Part shown: one piece after another, positions 50,243-58,687 of the stretch | Position numbering within the stretch: the stretch's first letter is position 1 | How the letters are laid out: every line of letters begins with the position of its first letter | From: an uncultured beta proteobacterium | Lineage (GTDB): Bacteria; Pseudomonadota; Gammaproteobacteria; Burkholderiales; Burkholderiaceae_C | Assembly: GCA_903876735.1 (NCBI GenBank) | Contig: CAIRAW010000010.1 | Span: 1-64,000, forward strand | Length of the DNA stretch: 64,000 nt | Reading direction: 5' to 3' | Notes under the pieces: generated by a model | Seen by the model: the letters and a program-made list of their open reading frames with translations, nothing else | The model's database searches: none | What the model was told of the DNA's origin: nothing | Position numbers and translations under genes: made by a program

Positions 50243-51421
50243 ATGAAGACAGCCCCGTTATTGTTCTCTCTGATTTGCAGCCTGGCCGCAATCGCTCTGA
50301 TCGGATGCAGCGGCAAGACCGACGCCGCGGCACCGGCAGCAGCTGCCAGTGCGCCAGCCGTCCCTGCGTCAGGCGCCAGCCCGGCCATCACCATCACCAC
50401 CGTTCGCGCACTCAAGCGCGATATGCGCGTGCTGCTGGAGGCCACCGGAACCGTCACGCCGCTGACCAGCGTTGATGTGCGCTCCCAGGTCACGAACATC
50501 ATCAGCAAGGTCCACATCAAGGACGGGCAGTTCGTGAAGGCCGGCGAACTGCTGTTCACACTGGACCCGCGCACCGACGAGGCCAATGTCGCCAAGGCGC
50601 AGGCGCAGTTGGCTAAGGACAATGCCGCGCTGGCTGACGCGCAGCGGCAATGGGTGCGAGCCCAGCAACTGCTGGCGCAGAACTTCATCTCGCAAGGCGC
50701 ACTCGACACCAACAAGGCACAGGTCGATTCGCAACTGGCCGTGGTGGCCGCCGATCAGTCCGCCATCGACGCCGCCCGCGTCGCCCTCTCCTATACCCGC
50801 ATCACGGCACCCCACGCCGGACGTGCCGGCATCGTCGCGGTCTCTGCCGGCAACGCGGTGCAGGCCAATGTGACACCACTGGTGACGATCACGCAGCTCG
50901 ATCCGATTGCGGTAGCGTTCAGCATTCCGCAGCGCAACCTGAGCGACGCACTGGCCGCCCTCAAGGACGGCGGCGCCGAAGTGACAGCCAGCCTGGGCGA
51001 AAAGGCGGAGCGCTTCACCGGGCGTCTCAAATTTGTCGACAACATGGTCGATGCCAACTCCGGGTCGGTCAAGGTCAAAGCGGTTTTCCCCAACCCGACC
51101 GGCAAGCTCTGGCCTGGCGCCTTTGTTCAGGTCTCGCAGACCGTGAGCACACTGAAAGATGTCGTTGTGGTGCCGCATGCATCCGTCATCCAAAGCCCAC
51201 GCGGCACCATCGTCTATACCGTGCAGGAAGGCAAAGCGATTCTCAAACCGGTGCAGGTGTTGTACGCGCAGGGCGATGACGCGGCCGTCAGTGGCATCAG
51301 CGCCGGCGACTCGGTGGTCCTGGTCGGCAAGCAGAACCTGCGCCCGGGCACGGCCGTGGTCGAACGCGCCAAGGGTGAAGGCGCCAACGCACCCAGCGCC
51401 AAGCAGCCGGCCAAGCCATGA
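50243..51421 (+). CDS. RND efflux membrane-fusion (periplasmic adaptor) lipoprotein
   Basis: 392 residues. The signal sequence ends in a lipobox ALIGCS (lipidated Cys22). Barrel-sandwich and alpha-helical hairpin domains typical of MexA/MdtA adaptors follow: VEVRSQ-like start ATGTVTPLTSVDVRSQV, helical coil of about residues 110-185, then RITAPHAGRAGIVAVSAGNAVQ, and the C-terminal beta domain. Overlaps the permease gene by 4 bp. AGGAAA lies before the ATG. Forms an inner-membrane/periplasm pump together with the next gene. Confidence 0.92.
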   Translation: MKTAPLLFSLICSLAAIALIGCSGKTDAAAPAAAASAPAVPASGASPAITITTVRALKRDMRVLLEATGTVTPLTSVDVRSQVTNIISKVHIKDGQFVKAGELLFTLDPRTDEANVAKAQAQLAKDNAALADAQRQWVRAQQLLAQNFISQGALDTNKAQVDSQLAVVAADQSAIDAARVALSYTRITAPHAGRAGIVAVSAGNAVQANVTPLVTITQLDPIAVAFSIPQRNLSDALAALKDGGAEVTASLGEKAERFTGRLKFVDNMVDANSGSVKVKAVFPNPTGKLWPGAFVQVSQTVSTLKDVVVVPHASVIQSPRGTIVYTVQEGKAILKPVQVLYAQGDDAAVSGISAGDSVVLVGKQNLRPGTAVVERAKGEGANAPSAKQPAKP

Positions 51422-54400
51422 ACCTGTCCGAACTTTTCATCCGTCGTCCGGTGATGACGATCCTGCTGAATGCAGCGATCGTGCTCGCCGGCGTCCTGGG
51501 CTATCGCAACATCCCGGTGGCGGCCTTGCCGAGTTACGACACGCCGGTGATCAATGTTTCTGCGAATCTGGCTGGTGCCAATCCGGAGACCATGGCGAGC
51601 TCGGTGGCCTTGATGCTGGAGAAACAGTTCCAGACAGTGCCGGGCCTGAAAACCATCAGTTCCACCAGCACGCTGGGCAACACCTCGCTGACGCTGGAGT
51701 TTGACGAAGGCCGCAATGTGGATGCCGCCGCGGTCGATGTGCAGGCCGCGCTGCTGCGAGCGCAGCGCTTTCTGCCGGTTGAAATGACGGCGACACCGGC
51801 CTACCGCAAGGTCAATCCGGCTGATGCACCGATACTGTTGATTGCGCTAACCTCGCCATCGGTCAACCCGTCCGATCTGCAGGACTACGCCGAGCATCTG
51901 ATCTCACCCACGCTGACCACCATCGACGGTGTGGCGCAGGTCAGCATCTTTGGCTCCAAACGTTACGCCGTGCGGGTGCGGGTGCAGCCCGAAGCGCTGG
52001 CGGCGCGCAACATCGGTCTGGACGAATTGAGCGCTGCGCTCAAGGCCGCCAACGTCAACACGCCGGTCGGAACCTTCGACGGTCCGAACCAGACCCTGAC
52101 GCTACAGGCCAACCGACAACTCAAGAGCGCGGCAGATTTTGCGGACATCATTGTCAGCACGCGCGGCGGCAACCCGGTGCGCTTGCGCGATGTGGCCAAG
52201 GTGGAAGACAGTCTGGAGACGCTCAAGAGCTGGGCCACGCTCAATGGCGAGAATTCGATCACCGTCGTCGTGCAGCGCCAACCCGGGGCCAACACGGTGC
52301 GGGTAGTCGACGCCGTGCGGGCCGCTCTGCCCAAACTGCAAAGCCAGATGCCCCAATCGATCAACATGACGGCGGTGAACGACCGCTCGGTCTCGGTGCG
52401 GGAAGCGCTGCACGACGTCACGCTGACTCTGCTGGGGACGATTGCCCTTGTGGTGCTGGTGATCTTCCTGTTCCTGCGGCGTTTCGTCGCCACCGTGATC
52501 CCGACCCTTTCGCTGCCGGTGTCACTGATCGGTGCGGTGGCGCTGCTGTGGGGCTTCTCCTACAGCCTGGACAATATTTCGCTGCTCGGCCTGACGCTGG
52601 CCGTCGGTCTGGTGGTGGACGACGCGATCGTGGTGCTGGAGAACATCATCCGTCACGTCGAAAACGGTGTGCCGCCGTTTACCGCAGCCCTGCGCGGCGC
52701 GCGCGAGGTGGGTTTCACCATCATCGCCATCTCCACTTCGCTGATCGCGGTGTTCATCCCGATCTTCTTCATGCCGGGCGTAATCGGCCTGCTGTTCCAC
52801 GAATTCGCGGTCGTCGTCGGCCTGGCGATTGTGGTCTCGGCCTTCGTCTCGCTGACACTGGTACCGATGCTGGCGAGCCGCTTCCTGTCGGACGAAGCGC
52901 ACAAGAAGCCGCCGAGCGCGCTGGTGCGTTCCTTCGAACGCGGCTTTGACCTGCTGCTGGCCCTCTACACGCGCCAACTCGACGTTGCCTTGCGCCACCG
53001 CAAACTGGTGCTGTTGCTGGCACTGGCCACCTTTATCGCAACCGCCTGGCTGATGGTCATCATTCCGAAAGGCTTCTTCCCGGAAGAGGACATCGGCCAG
53101 ATTTCGGTCTCGACCGAAGCCTCGGAAGACACCTCGTTTCCGGCCATGGTCACGCTGCAGGAGCGCGTCGCGGCGGTCTTCCGCGCCGACCCGAACGTGG
53201 CAGCCGTGAGCTCTTTCAACGGCGGCAGCGGCGCGCAAAACACCGGGCGCATGTTCATCACGCTCAAACCTCAGGCACAACGTCAGCCGATGAGCAAGGT
53301 GGTCGAAGGCATGCGGCGCAAACTGCGTGGCGTTGCCGGCATTGCGGTCTTCATGCGGCCGGTCCAGAACCTGCAACTTGGCGGGCGCCAGAGCAAGGCG
53401 CAGTACCAGTACATCCTGCAAAGCGTGCGCGCCGACGAGCTCAACGCCTGGGCCACCAAGCTGCAGGACCAGTTCCGCTCCGACCCGATGTTCCGCGACG
53501 TGACCAGCGACGCACAGTTGCGCGGGCTGCAGGCCCAGCTCAAGATCGACCGCGACCGCGCCAACACGCTGGGCGTCTCGATCGACGCCATTCGCACCGC
53601 GCTGTTCAGCGCCTTCGGCGAACGCCAGGTCTCCACCATCTACCTGCCAACCGACAGCTACCAGGTGATCATGGAAGTGGCGCCCGAGGGAAAGCTCGAC
53701 GAACACGCACTCGGCGGCATCTATGTGCGCTCGACCAGCGGCGCCATGGTGGCCTTGTCGAGTTTCACCACGGTTGAGCGCACGGTTGGCCCGATGTCGA
53801 TCAACCACGTCGGTCAGTTGCAGGCCGTGACAATCTCATTCAACCTGGCACCGGGCTCGGCACTGGGCGACGCAACCGCCAAGATCGACGCCGCGCGCAG
53901 CGCAATTTCGATGCCGACCTCGATCATTACCAGCTACGGCGGCGACGCCGCCGTTTTCAAGAGCTCGCAGGGCAGCCAGGCGATCCTGATCATTGCCGCG
54001 CTACTCGTGATCTACGTGCTGCTGGGCGTGCTGTATGAGAGCTACATCCACCCCATCACGATTCTGGCCGGACTGCCGTCGGCAGCGGTCGGCGCGCTGG
54101 CCACGCTGATGCTGTTCGGGCAGGACCTGACGCTGATCGCCACCATCGGCATCGTGCTGCTGATCGGCATCGTCAAGAAGAACGCCATCATGATGATCGA
54201 CTTCGCGCTCGATGCGCAGCGCCATCAGGGCATGACGCCGGCTGTGGCCATCCGTGAGGCCTGCATTCTGCGTTTTCGGCCCATCATGATGACAACGCTG
54301 GCCGCTCTGATGGGTGCCCTGCCGATTGCCATCGGCATCGGCGCCGGCGCCGAGTTGCGCCAGCCACTGGGCCTGGCTGTGGTAGGCGGCCTGGTGTTCT

Positions 54401-54501
54401 CGCAGGCCATCACGCTTTTCATCACGCCGGTGATTTACCTGACGCTGGATCGCTTCAGCGGACACGGCCCGGTGCTGACGGCGGAAGAAGCCCCAGGCTG
54501 A
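51418..54501 (+). CDS. RND multidrug efflux permease (HAE1/MdtB-like)
   Basis: 1027 residues, twelve membrane helices and two large periplasmic loops. Begins NLSELFIRRPVMTILLNAAIVLAGV. The proton relay aspartates are in GLVVDDAIVVLEN (near residue 400) and the lysine in LIGIVKKNAIMMIDFALD (near 920). Drug or metabolite export driven by the proton gradient. No outer-membrane TolC-type gene is adjacent, so it must use a shared one. Cotranscribed with the adaptor. Confidence 0.94.
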   Translation: MNLSELFIRRPVMTILLNAAIVLAGVLGYRNIPVAALPSYDTPVINVSANLAGANPETMASSVALMLEKQFQTVPGLKTISSTSTLGNTSLTLEFDEGRNVDAAAVDVQAALLRAQRFLPVEMTATPAYRKVNPADAPILLIALTSPSVNPSDLQDYAEHLISPTLTTIDGVAQVSIFGSKRYAVRVRVQPEALAARNIGLDELSAALKAANVNTPVGTFDGPNQTLTLQANRQLKSAADFADIIVSTRGGNPVRLRDVAKVEDSLETLKSWATLNGENSITVVVQRQPGANTVRVVDAVRAALPKLQSQMPQSINMTAVNDRSVSVREALHDVTLTLLGTIALVVLVIFLFLRRFVATVIPTLSLPVSLIGAVALLWGFSYSLDNISLLGLTLAVGLVVDDAIVVLENIIRHVENGVPPFTAALRGAREVGFTIIAISTSLIAVFIPIFFMPGVIGLLFHEFAVVVGLAIVVSAFVSLTLVPMLASRFLSDEAHKKPPSALVRSFERGFDLLLALYTRQLDVALRHRKLVLLLALATFIATAWLMVIIPKGFFPEEDIGQISVSTEASEDTSFPAMVTLQERVAAVFRADPNVAAVSSFNGGSGAQNTGRMFITLKPQAQRQPMSKVVEGMRRKLRGVAGIAVFMRPVQNLQLGGRQSKAQYQYILQSVRADELNAWATKLQDQFRSDPMFRDVTSDAQLRGLQAQLKIDRDRANTLGVSIDAIRTALFSAFGERQVSTIYLPTDSYQVIMEVAPEGKLDEHALGGIYVRSTSGAMVALSSFTTVERTVGPMSINHVGQLQAVTISFNLAPGSALGDATAKIDAARSAISMPTSIITSYGGDAAVFKSSQGSQAILIIAALLVIYVLLGVLYESYIHPITILAGLPSAAVGALATLMLFGQDLTLIATIGIVLLIGIVKKNAIMMIDFALDAQRHQGMTPAVAIREACILRFRPIMMTTLAALMGALPIAIGIGAGAELRQPLGLAVVGGLVFSQAITLFITPVIYLTLDRFSGHGPVLTAEEAPG

Positions 54502-54532
54502 CGCGCGTGCCCATCATGGCGAGCACCCCTCT

Positions 54533-54605
54533 CGTCATTGCGAGCAAAGCGAAGCAATCCATGCAGTTTAAATTCATGGATCGCCACGCTGCGCTCGCGA
54601 TGACG
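54533..54605. repeat. Palindromic intergenic repeat (GTCATTGCGAGC type)
   Basis: A 73-bp imperfect inverted repeat beginning CGTCATTGCGAGC and ending GCTCGCGATGACG. The inner arms are AATCCATG and CATGGATC around an AT-rich loop. It fills most of the 120-bp gap between the convergent permease and the next gene. The sequence resembles a dispersed repeat common in proteobacteria. Confidence 0.8.
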
Positions 54606-54621
54606 AAAGTGGCGGTTCGGT

Positions 54622-55104
54622 TCACTGCTGGCGTTGCCGCACCCATCGAACGCCGACCACGATCGCAAACATCACAATCAAACCCCATTTGAGCAGTGAG
54701 CAGGTCGCCGACAAGGGGATCAGCACCGAGTCAACGCCGTGCGACTGGCCGAGCAAAAAGATCTGCAGCGCGTTCTCTACCAGATCAAACAAGCCAGCGA
54801 CAGGCAGCAACAACATGGCGACGCGCCGCAGTCGCCGACCATCGAACCAGCGGGTCCTGGCAATCATCAGGTAACCAAAGGCGCCGTAAACAAAGGGATG
54901 AAAGTTGTCCCACGCGAAATGGGCACGGTAGAGCGCCAGCCCGGACGCGCCCCACAATTCGATGATCCACCAATAAGCCTGCGGCGAAAACGCAAACTGG
55001 ATCGCCAGAATGTCCGGATCAAGTGGCGCAAGCATGAACATGAGATGCGCATGCGAGGCCAGCAGCAGCAGAGCCGACAGGACAAGGGGCAGGTGCTTGC
55101 GCAT
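54622..55104 (-). CDS. Membrane protein, unrecognised
   Basis: 160 residues with four hydrophobic helices near 5-25, 42-60, 75-110 and 130-152, including AYWWIIELWGASGLALY, FDLVENALQIFLLG and LKWGLIVMFAIVVGVRW. No signal or catalytic motif that I recognise; the acidic/aromatic helix pattern hints at a lipid or small-molecule binding membrane protein but that is speculation. ATG 55104 start; convergent with the RND permease. Next to it on the same strand, 16 bp away, is a GNAT acetyltransferase. Confidence 0.65.
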   Translation of the reverse strand: MRKHLPLVLSALLLLASHAHLMFMLAPLDPDILAIQFAFSPQAYWWIIELWGASGLALYRAHFAWDNFHPFVYGAFGYLMIARTRWFDGRRLRRVAMLLLPVAGLFDLVENALQIFLLGQSHGVDSVLIPLSATCSLLKWGLIVMFAIVVGVRWVRQRQQ

Positions 55105-55120
55105 GGTAAGCGGGATGTTC

Positions 55121-55690
55121 TCACGGGATCATGGCATAGACGCAGGTGTTGCGCAGCGCGCCGTCGGGATCGACGCGCTCATTGCGCAGAATGCCTTCAA
55201 GCTGCAGACTCAGGTTCTCGCACAGTGCTCGACTGGCGCTGTTACGCTCATCGGTGTGGCAATCGACCCGGCGTGCGCCCAAGTCATTCTGTGCGTACCG
55301 GATCAACGCCTGCACCGCCTCGCGCGTGTAACCCTGGCGCTGCAAACTGCTACGACACCAATAGCCAATCTCGAAGCGCGGCACATCCCAGCCGATGTTG
55401 TGCAGTGAGGTGTTGGCGATGAAGCGGCCACTGCCGCGCTCGAACACCAGATAGTCAAACCGCGCGCGCTGGATAAAGCTGGCCTGCGCCTGGCGGCAAT
55501 AAGTCTCGGACACTGCGACCGACGGCTCAGCCATCGCCCACGGCAGCGATGCCGGCCAGGCCCGCAGCGCCGCCAGACTCTCGACCACCGCCTCGTGCAC
55601 CGCAACCCCATCTCCCGGGCGGGCACAGCGCAACAGCAGGCGTTCGGTCTGCAGTTCGGTGGCGACTTCACGCAGGATGGGCGCAGTCAT
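55121..55690 (-). CDS. GNAT-family N-acetyltransferase (RimJ/RimL-like)
   Basis: 189 residues. The RimJ/RimL pattern TERLLLRCARPGD at the N-terminus, the FIANTSLHNIGWDVPRFEIGYWCRSSLQRQGYTREAVQALIRYA core (acetyl-CoA loop RQGYT) and NSASRALCENLSLQLEGILRNE are clear. It should transfer acetyl from acetyl-CoA to a protein N-terminus or small amine; target unknown. The genes on both sides are unrelated. Confidence 0.9.
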   Translation of the reverse strand: MTAPILREVATELQTERLLLRCARPGDGVAVHEAVVESLAALRAWPASLPWAMAEPSVAVSETYCRQAQASFIQRARFDYLVFERGSGRFIANTSLHNIGWDVPRFEIGYWCRSSLQRQGYTREAVQALIRYAQNDLGARRVDCHTDERNSASRALCENLSLQLEGILRNERVDPDGALRNTCVYAMIP

Positions 55691-56050
55691 ACACAGGCCT
55701 GATCAATTGCCGAACTCAGCGGCCGCCCTGACAGACACTGTCCAACGCGTGATGAAGCATGTTGAAGCATCGTTTCCACTCCCGTGAAGCTACTTGATGA
55801 CCTTCCTCAACCCCTGCGTGGCTGGATTGGTAAGCCTTGTGGTGTTTTTTCTGCACTATAACCGGAGCAAATCTGGCTTGTCATTGCGGACCTGCGCCGT
55901 AATCCTGTGCCCGTGAGGCATGGATCCCGGGTCGAGCCCGGGATGACAGCGAAAAGGACGGTATAACAACGCAAAAGGACGGGGCGACGACGGGCAAGCC
56001 AACGGGGTGGCGACTAAAATCTCGCTTCCCCCTTGAAAGCCACAGTTCCC
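55691..56050. other. Intergenic region with a palindrome, no gene
   Basis: A 360-bp gap between the acetyltransferase and metG, presumably holding both promoters. The only distinct structure is the palindromic repeat at 55880-55947. No reading frame in it shows a protein family or a good ribosome binding site. Confidence 0.6.
55880..55947. repeat. Palindromic intergenic repeat upstream of metG
   Basis: A 68-bp inverted repeat bounded by GTCAT and ATGAC, with an inner strong stem ATCCCGGG...CCCGGGAT around TCGAG and outer arms AATCCTGTGCC against GGCATGGATC. It shares its GTCATTGCG ends with the repeat at 54533-54605. Confidence 0.75.
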
Positions 56051-58159
56051 ATGCCACGCCAACTCTTTGTCACCACCGCCCTGCCCTACGCCAACGGCAA
56101 CTTCCATATCGGCCACATCATGGAGTACATCCAGGCCGACATCTGGGTGCGCTACCAGAGGATGATGGGCAACAGCGTGCACTTTGTCTGCGCTGACGAC
56201 TGCCACGGCGCGCCTATCATGATCGCGGCGGAAAAGGCCGGCAAGACGCCGCAGCAGTTCGTGGCCGACATCGCGGCCGGGCGCAAACCTTACCTGGACG
56301 GCTTTCACATCGGCTTTGACAACTGGCATTCGACCGACGCGCCCGAGAACCACGAACTGGCACAGCAGATTTACCGTGACCTGCGCGACCGCGCCGATGG
56401 TTCGCTGATCGAGCGCAAGGCCGTCGAGCAGTTCTTCGACCCCGAGAAGGCCATGTTTCTGCCGGACCGCTTCATCAAGGGCCAGTGCCCGAAATGCGGC
56501 GCCAAGGACCAGTATGGCGACAACTGCGAGGAATGCGGCGCGGTCTATGCGCCAACCGATCTGGTCAATCCGTACTCGGCGCTGTCCGGCGCCACACCGG
56601 TGCTCAAAAGCGCCGAGCATTTTTTCTTCAAGCTGTCCGACCCGCGCTGCGTCGCGTTTCTGGAAGACTGGATACAAGGCCAAAACGCACGCGGCGCGCC
56701 ACACCTGCAAAGCGAAGTGCTGAACAAGGTCAAGGAGTGGTTCACCACGCGCAAGAACCCGGACGGCAGCACCAGCGAAGGCCTGGCCGACTGGGACATC
56801 TCGCGCGACGCGCCCTACTTCGGCATCGAGATTCCGGACGCGCCGGGCAAGTATTTTTACGTCTGGCTCGACGCGCCGATCGGCTACCTCGCTTCACTGA
56901 AGAACCGCTTCATCAAACTGGCAGGTGACGCCACACTCGGTGCGCAACAGTACGAGGCTTTTCTGGCCGACCCGGCGACCGAGCAGTACCACTTCATCGG
57001 CAAGGACATCGTGACCTTTCACACGCTGTTCTGGCCCGCCACGCTGCGTTTTAGCGGCCGCAAGACGCCTGACGCGATCTTTGTACACGGTTTTCTGACC
57101 GTCAATGCCGAGAAGATGAGCAAGAGCCGCGGCACCGGTCTGGACCCGCTCAAATACCTGAGCCTGGGCATGAACCCGGAGTGGCTGCGCTACTACATCG
57201 CCGCCAAACTCAACGGCCGCAATGAAGACGTCGAGTTCAACCCTGAAGACTTCATGGCGCGCGTCAACAGCGACCTGGTCGGCAAGTACATCAACATCGC
57301 CTCGCGCGCCGCCGGCTTCATCGCCAAGCGTTTTGAGGGCAAGCTCGGCGCCATCACCGCCGACGGCAGCGCGCTGCTGGCGCTGCTGCGCGCCGCGCGC
57401 CCAAGCATCGAGACGCTGTACGAGGAGCGCGACTACGCCAAGGGCTTGCGCGAAACCATGTTGCTGGCCGATCGCGTCAACGAATACGTGGACGCCAACA
57501 AGCCCTGGGACCTGGCCAAACAGGCCGGCATGGAAGCGCGCCTGCACGATGTCTGCACGGTCTGCATCGAGGCCTTCGCCACGCTCACGGCCTACCTCAA
57601 GCCGGTGCTACCGCTGCTGGCCGCGCAGGTTGAAGCCTTCCTGGCCGTTGCGCCGCTGACTTTCTCCAGCGTTGAGCAGCCCCTGGGCGCGGGACACGCC
57701 ATCGGCAACTATCAGCACCTGATGCAGCGCGTCGACATCAAGCAACTCGAAGCGCTGTTCGAAGCGCCCACCGCGCCTGAGCCGGAAAAACTCCTGCCCG
57801 GTGGCGAGGCGATTGCCCCCGCCATCGGCATCGAAGACTTCAGCAAGATCGACCTGCGCATCGCCAAAATCGTCAACTGCGAAGCGGTGGAAGGCTCGAC
57901 CAAGCTGCTGCGCCTGACGCTGGACGCCGGCGAGGGCCGCATGCGCAATGTCTTCAGCGGCATTGCCAGCGCCTACAAGCCCGAAGACCTGATCGGCAAG
58001 CTCACCGTGCTGGTGGCCAATCTGGCGCCGCGCAAAATGAAGTTCGGCATCAGCGAAGGCATGGTGCTGGCCGCCAGCCACGCCGATGAAAAAGCCAACC
58101 CTGGCATCTACGTGCTGGAACCCACCGACGGCGCGCAGCCGGGGCTGCGCCTGCGCTAG
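56051..58159 (+). CDS. metG: Methionyl-tRNA synthetase
   Basis: Charges tRNA-Met. 702 residues, class I Rossmann core starting [26 protein letters not shown], with a four-cysteine zinc knuckle ([17 protein letters not shown] near 144), the KMSKS loop [11 protein letters not shown] near 357, and a C-terminal tRNA-binding OB domain ([22 protein letters not shown]). The TTG at 56033 could begin the frame but the family starts at ATG 56051. A possible end hairpin lies downstream. Confidence 0.97.
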   Translation: MPRQLFVTTALPYANGNFHIGHIMEYIQADIWVRYQRMMGNSVHFVCADDCHGAPIMIAAEKAGKTPQQFVADIAAGRKPYLDGFHIGFDNWHSTDAPENHELAQQIYRDLRDRADGSLIERKAVEQFFDPEKAMFLPDRFIKGQCPKCGAKDQYGDNCEECGAVYAPTDLVNPYSALSGATPVLKSAEHFFFKLSDPRCVAFLEDWIQGQNARGAPHLQSEVLNKVKEWFTTRKNPDGSTSEGLADWDISRDAPYFGIEIPDAPGKYFYVWLDAPIGYLASLKNRFIKLAGDATLGAQQYEAFLADPATEQYHFIGKDIVTFHTLFWPATLRFSGRKTPDAIFVHGFLTVNAEKMSKSRGTGLDPLKYLSLGMNPEWLRYYIAAKLNGRNEDVEFNPEDFMARVNSDLVGKYINIASRAAGFIAKRFEGKLGAITADGSALLALLRAARPSIETLYEERDYAKGLRETMLLADRVNEYVDANKPWDLAKQAGMEARLHDVCTVCIEAFATLTAYLKPVLPLLAAQVEAFLAVAPLTFSSVEQPLGAGHAIGNYQHLMQRVDIKQLEALFEAPTAPEPEKLLPGGEAIAPAIGIEDFSKIDLRIAKIVNCEAVEGSTKLLRLTLDAGEGRMRNVFSGIASAYKPEDLIGKLTVLVANLAPRKMKFGISEGMVLAASHADEKANPGIYVLEPTDGAQPGLRLR

Positions 58160-58458
58160 CCCCGGTCCAGCTCGCGCTTCACGCATTTGATCGCATCTGG
58201 CCAGGCGCCAGGTTCCATCAAATGCCTCGATGCTGCAGGGGCAAAGGGGTCATACCCCTTCCATTTCGCCATCGCGAGACCCTGACCAATCCGTCGCTAC
58301 GCTCCATGAACCCGGATGCTGTTTCGGCCGCCCGAAACAGCGCTCTCGCGATCACAAAATAACGCGCCTTGTTCCTTTTCATTCTCCAGCGGCACCAGGC
58401 CGTACACACATCTCATAAGCAAACATGATTACAATAACATTATCATGAAAGGCAAATC
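58160..58458. other. Intergenic region rich in inverted repeats
   Basis: 299 bp after metG with no recognised gene. Three inverted repeats stand out: GCATTTGAT/ATCAAATGC (58183-58225), AAGGGGT/ACCCCTT with a CAT loop (58244-58260), and the element at 58271-58352. The right part is AT-rich and should hold the promoter of the 69-residue gene and the hyf-type operon. Confidence 0.65.
58271..58352. repeat. Palindrome with a 10-bp perfect inner hairpin
   Basis: Outer ATCGCGAG/CTCGCGAT arms enclose a perfect 10-bp stem GCTGTTTCGG (58318-58327) / CCGAAACAGC (58332-58341) around CCGC. The CTCGCGAT end recalls the repeat at 54533. It may be a transcript-end structure for metG. Confidence 0.6.
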
Positions 58459-58668
58459 ATGGAACTCAAAACCGCACGTCTGACCGTCCTGGTCGATCCG
58501 GCCAAGAAGAAGGCTTTCGAGACGCTGTGCGCGAGCCAGGACCTGACGCCGTCGCAAGTGGTGCGGCGCCTGATCCGTGATTACCTGCTGCACTACGGGG
58601 TGGAGTTTGTTCCCAGCGGCTTGAGCGCGGCCGACGACGCCGCAGCGGGCCCCACGCCCACCCCCTGA
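58459..58668 (+). CDS. Small ribbon-helix-helix-like protein
   Basis: 69 residues. A predicted beta strand TARLTVLVD is followed by two helices (PAKKKAFETLCASQDL and PSQVVRRLIRDYLLHYG), the CopG/Arc ribbon-helix-helix layout, and a short disordered tail with PTPTP. This fold usually makes dimeric DNA-binding repressors. It is 19 bp before hyfB on the same strand and could control that operon, but that is inference. The ribosome binding site is weak (AAAGG). Confidence 0.72.
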   Translation: MELKTARLTVLVDPAKKKAFETLCASQDLTPSQVVRRLIRDYLLHYGVEFVPSGLSAADDAAAGPTPTP

Positions 58669-58687
58669 GAGACCGCGCCGCGCAACC

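Noticed and set aside
52522..53808. A 428-codon open frame on the minus strand
   Set aside because: Antisense to the RND permease; no recognisable domain.
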